A stretch of DNA of 64,000 nt from assembly GCA_013215295.1 (NCBI GenBank), contig JABSOZ010000002.1:434001-498000 (forward strand), given 5' to 3'. Numbering within the stretch: position 1 is the first letter of the stretch; each line of letters begins with the position of its first letter. The notes beneath the pieces were generated by a model. The model did not search any database and had not been told where the DNA came from. It was given only the letters and a program-made list of their open reading frames with translations. Both the position numbers and the translations under genes were made by a program. Below are positions 62,779 through 64,000 of the stretch, in pieces. This DNA is from Colwellia sp. (GTDB taxonomy: Bacteria > Pseudomonadota > Gammaproteobacteria > Enterobacterales > Alteromonadaceae).

Positions 62779-64000
62779 TATTTTCCGCCTTTAAATCTTC
62801 TTGCCGCAGTCAATAACAAGACTAGCAAATAAATCGCTGCGCCACCTGATGATTTTTTAGCTTCTGGTACTGGTACTGGTTCAGGTTCAGGCTCAACGAC
62901 CACTTTAGCGGTTACGGTAATTGTTAAGGTTGCTGAAGCGCTATCATTCAAGCCATCATTAACCACATACGTTATCGTTTCAATACCCGAAAAACTGGCT
63001 TGCGGGGTATAAATAATATTGTTATTTTCAATAACAGCGTTACCCAAACCAGAATAATTGATTGTCTTTATTGCTAAAGTGTCATTCTCAATATCGGTAT
63101 CATTAGCAAGAACATCAATACTGTTATTCACTGAATCTTCTACAAAACTAACACTATCATCAAGTGCAACGGGTACATCATTAACCGCTATAACCATGAC
63201 TTTCACAGTAAATTCATCACTACTTAATTGACCTTGAGTAGCAATCGTTTTTATTAATAATTCACCATTAAAGTTTTCTTCAGGTATGATTTTCAAACCC
63301 TCTACTTGATAATTATCTCCAGCGACAATGGCGATACTATCAATCACCAGGTTATTATTGAAAACAAGATCACTCTTATTTAGTGTTAATGTATTATCTT
63401 CGTTTATGTTTAATACGTTTTGGCTCGAAAATACTGGCTTAGTGTCAACATATACTCCATCACTATTAATCGAAATATCAGCGGTATTAATAGCAAAGAA
63501 AATATTATCATTACAAATGATTTTAATCCTTGCCGTTTCCGTATTTATCGATGAAAAGTTAACGATTTGACTACCATCATTGGGTGTTTCATTGACTAAA
63601 ACTTGAGAGAAAGTATTTCCAGAATCCGTCGAAAGTAAAATATTTACGGTATTACATGACACCGGCGCTTGCTCAGTGGAAGCTGTATTCCATGTAACGG
63701 TTTGTTGTTCACCTAGCCAAGATGCGCCAATACTAGGCTCAATTAGCGAAAAGCCCTCTACATTTGCAATTACAGACACTTTCATTGCATCATCGCTAAC
63801 ATTCCCTTGGTTATCTCTAACAACTAAGCGAAAGTTAAGGTCACGAGTTGTTGTAGGTAATGCTTCACCATGTGTTTGTTTCGCTAATAAAATGTCACTT
63901 AATACAGGGAAGGTTCTTTCGTTGCTGCTATTGGGTGCAAAAGCACGAAATAAAGGGCGTGTACCGTCATCTGTTTTATCATCATCTTTACTGCTGCTCA
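62778..64000 (-). CDS. Large secreted GlyGly-CTERM protein, 5' part beyond window (probable reprolysin-type metalloprotease C-terminus)
   Basis: The frame is open to the right edge (about 407 codons seen), so the N-terminus and any catalytic domain lie outside. Readable parts are DLNFRLVVRDNQGNVSDDAM, an Ig-like region (SWLGEQQTVTWNTAS, LSTDSGNTFSQVLVNETPND) and a cadherin/VCBS-like Ig module (AVNDVPVALDDSVSFVEDSV). The C-terminus has a Pro/Glu linker (VVEPEPEPVPVPEAKKS) then SSGGAAIYLLVLLLTAARRF, a GlyGly-CTERM sorting signal cut by rhombosortase after type II secretion. The DLNFR-RDNQG segment is typical of reprolysin-like proteases of marine gammaproteobacteria. Confidence 0.8.
   Translation of the reverse strand, partial: SSSKDDDKTDDGTRPLFRAFAPNSSNERTFPVLSDILLAKQTHGEALPTTTRDLNFRLVVRDNQGNVSDDAMKVSVIANVEGFSLIEPSIGASWLGEQQTVTWNTASTEQAPVSCNTVNILLSTDSGNTFSQVLVNETPNDGSQIVNFSSINTETARIKIICNDNIFFAINTADISINSDGVYVDTKPVFSSQNVLNINEDNTLTLNKSDLVFNNNLVIDSIAIVAGDNYQVEGLKIIPEENFNGELLIKTIATQGQLSSDEFTVKVMVIAVNDVPVALDDSVSFVEDSVNNSIDVLANDTDIENDTLAIKTINYSGLGNAVIENNNIIYTPQASFSGIETITYVVNDGLNDSASATLTITVTAKVVVEPEPEPVPVPEAKKSSGGAAIYLLVLLLTAARRFKGGK

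Noticed and set aside
1-64000. CRISPR arrays, insertion sequences, prophage genes, rRNA
   Set aside because: No regularly spaced repeats, transposase, integrase or phage proteins and no rRNA segments were seen.

Overview
The window looks like chromosomal DNA of a cold-water marine gammaproteobacterium of the order Alteromonadales, close to Colwellia or Thalassotalea. This is judged from the AT-rich composition, the close resemblance of the housekeeping proteins to that group, and the order alaS - csrA - tRNA-Ser(GCU) - tRNA-Arg(ACG) repeats, which matches enterobacterial recX-alaS-csrA-serV-argV. It is a mostly core-like chromosome segment with accessory islands. No phage, insertion sequence, integrase or CRISPR array is visible.

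Layout. 1-7.6 kb holds ptsP (cut by the left edge), rppH, a divergent mutH that appears to use an ATT start, a minus-strand tRNA operon with a decayed extra tRNA-Ser, csrA, alaS and a recX pseudogene. 7.8-13.8 kb carries a large internally duplicated lipoprotein and a Dcp-type M3 dipeptidase. 14-18.8 kb has a DUF3010 gene, a relic of a LuxR-type regulator, a DTW-domain tRNA modification enzyme, galE and an SLC13-type transporter with RCK_C domains. 19-26 kb is a hydroxyproline catabolic locus. It comprises a GntR regulator, alpha-ketoglutaric semialdehyde dehydrogenase, 4-hydroxyproline epimerase and a DapA-like deaminase on the minus strand, and a trans-3-hydroxyproline dehydratase and a D-hydroxyproline dehydrogenase-like FAD enzyme on the plus strand. 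The two arms diverge from a promoter region holding a perfect 20-bp palindrome.

26-34 kb has two paralogous secreted S9 prolyl-oligopeptidase-like enzymes, flanking an ECF sigma / membrane anti-sigma-like / periplasmic coiled-coil operon and an OxyR-type regulator. 34-42 kb holds a parvulin, a secreted FG-GAP/ASPIC lipoprotein next to a vanadium-haloperoxidase-type lipoprotein, and a vibriolysin-like M4 metalloprotease. 42-51 kb holds msrQ-msrP (periplasmic methionine sulfoxide repair), a membrane-anchored glutaredoxin, a DUF2058 gene, a penicillin-acylase-family Ntn hydrolase, a MAPEG protein, pheA and selO. 51-64 kb has an orphan MASE3 histidine kinase, a leucine-rich-repeat protein kinase, a bactofilin-like lipoprotein, a periplasmic binding protein, ettA, a PilZ protein, a GcvR-like ACT protein, a two-component pair and a GlyGly-CTERM surface protein cut by the right edge.

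How it fits together (inference). Secreted proteases (M4, two S9, M3, the GlyGly-CTERM protein) and the hydroxyproline pathway would suit a bacterium feeding on animal protein such as collagen. OxyR, MsrPQ, glutaredoxin, SelO and the haloperoxidase suggest attention to oxidative chemistry at the envelope. All functions are assigned by reading protein motifs. No database search was possible.
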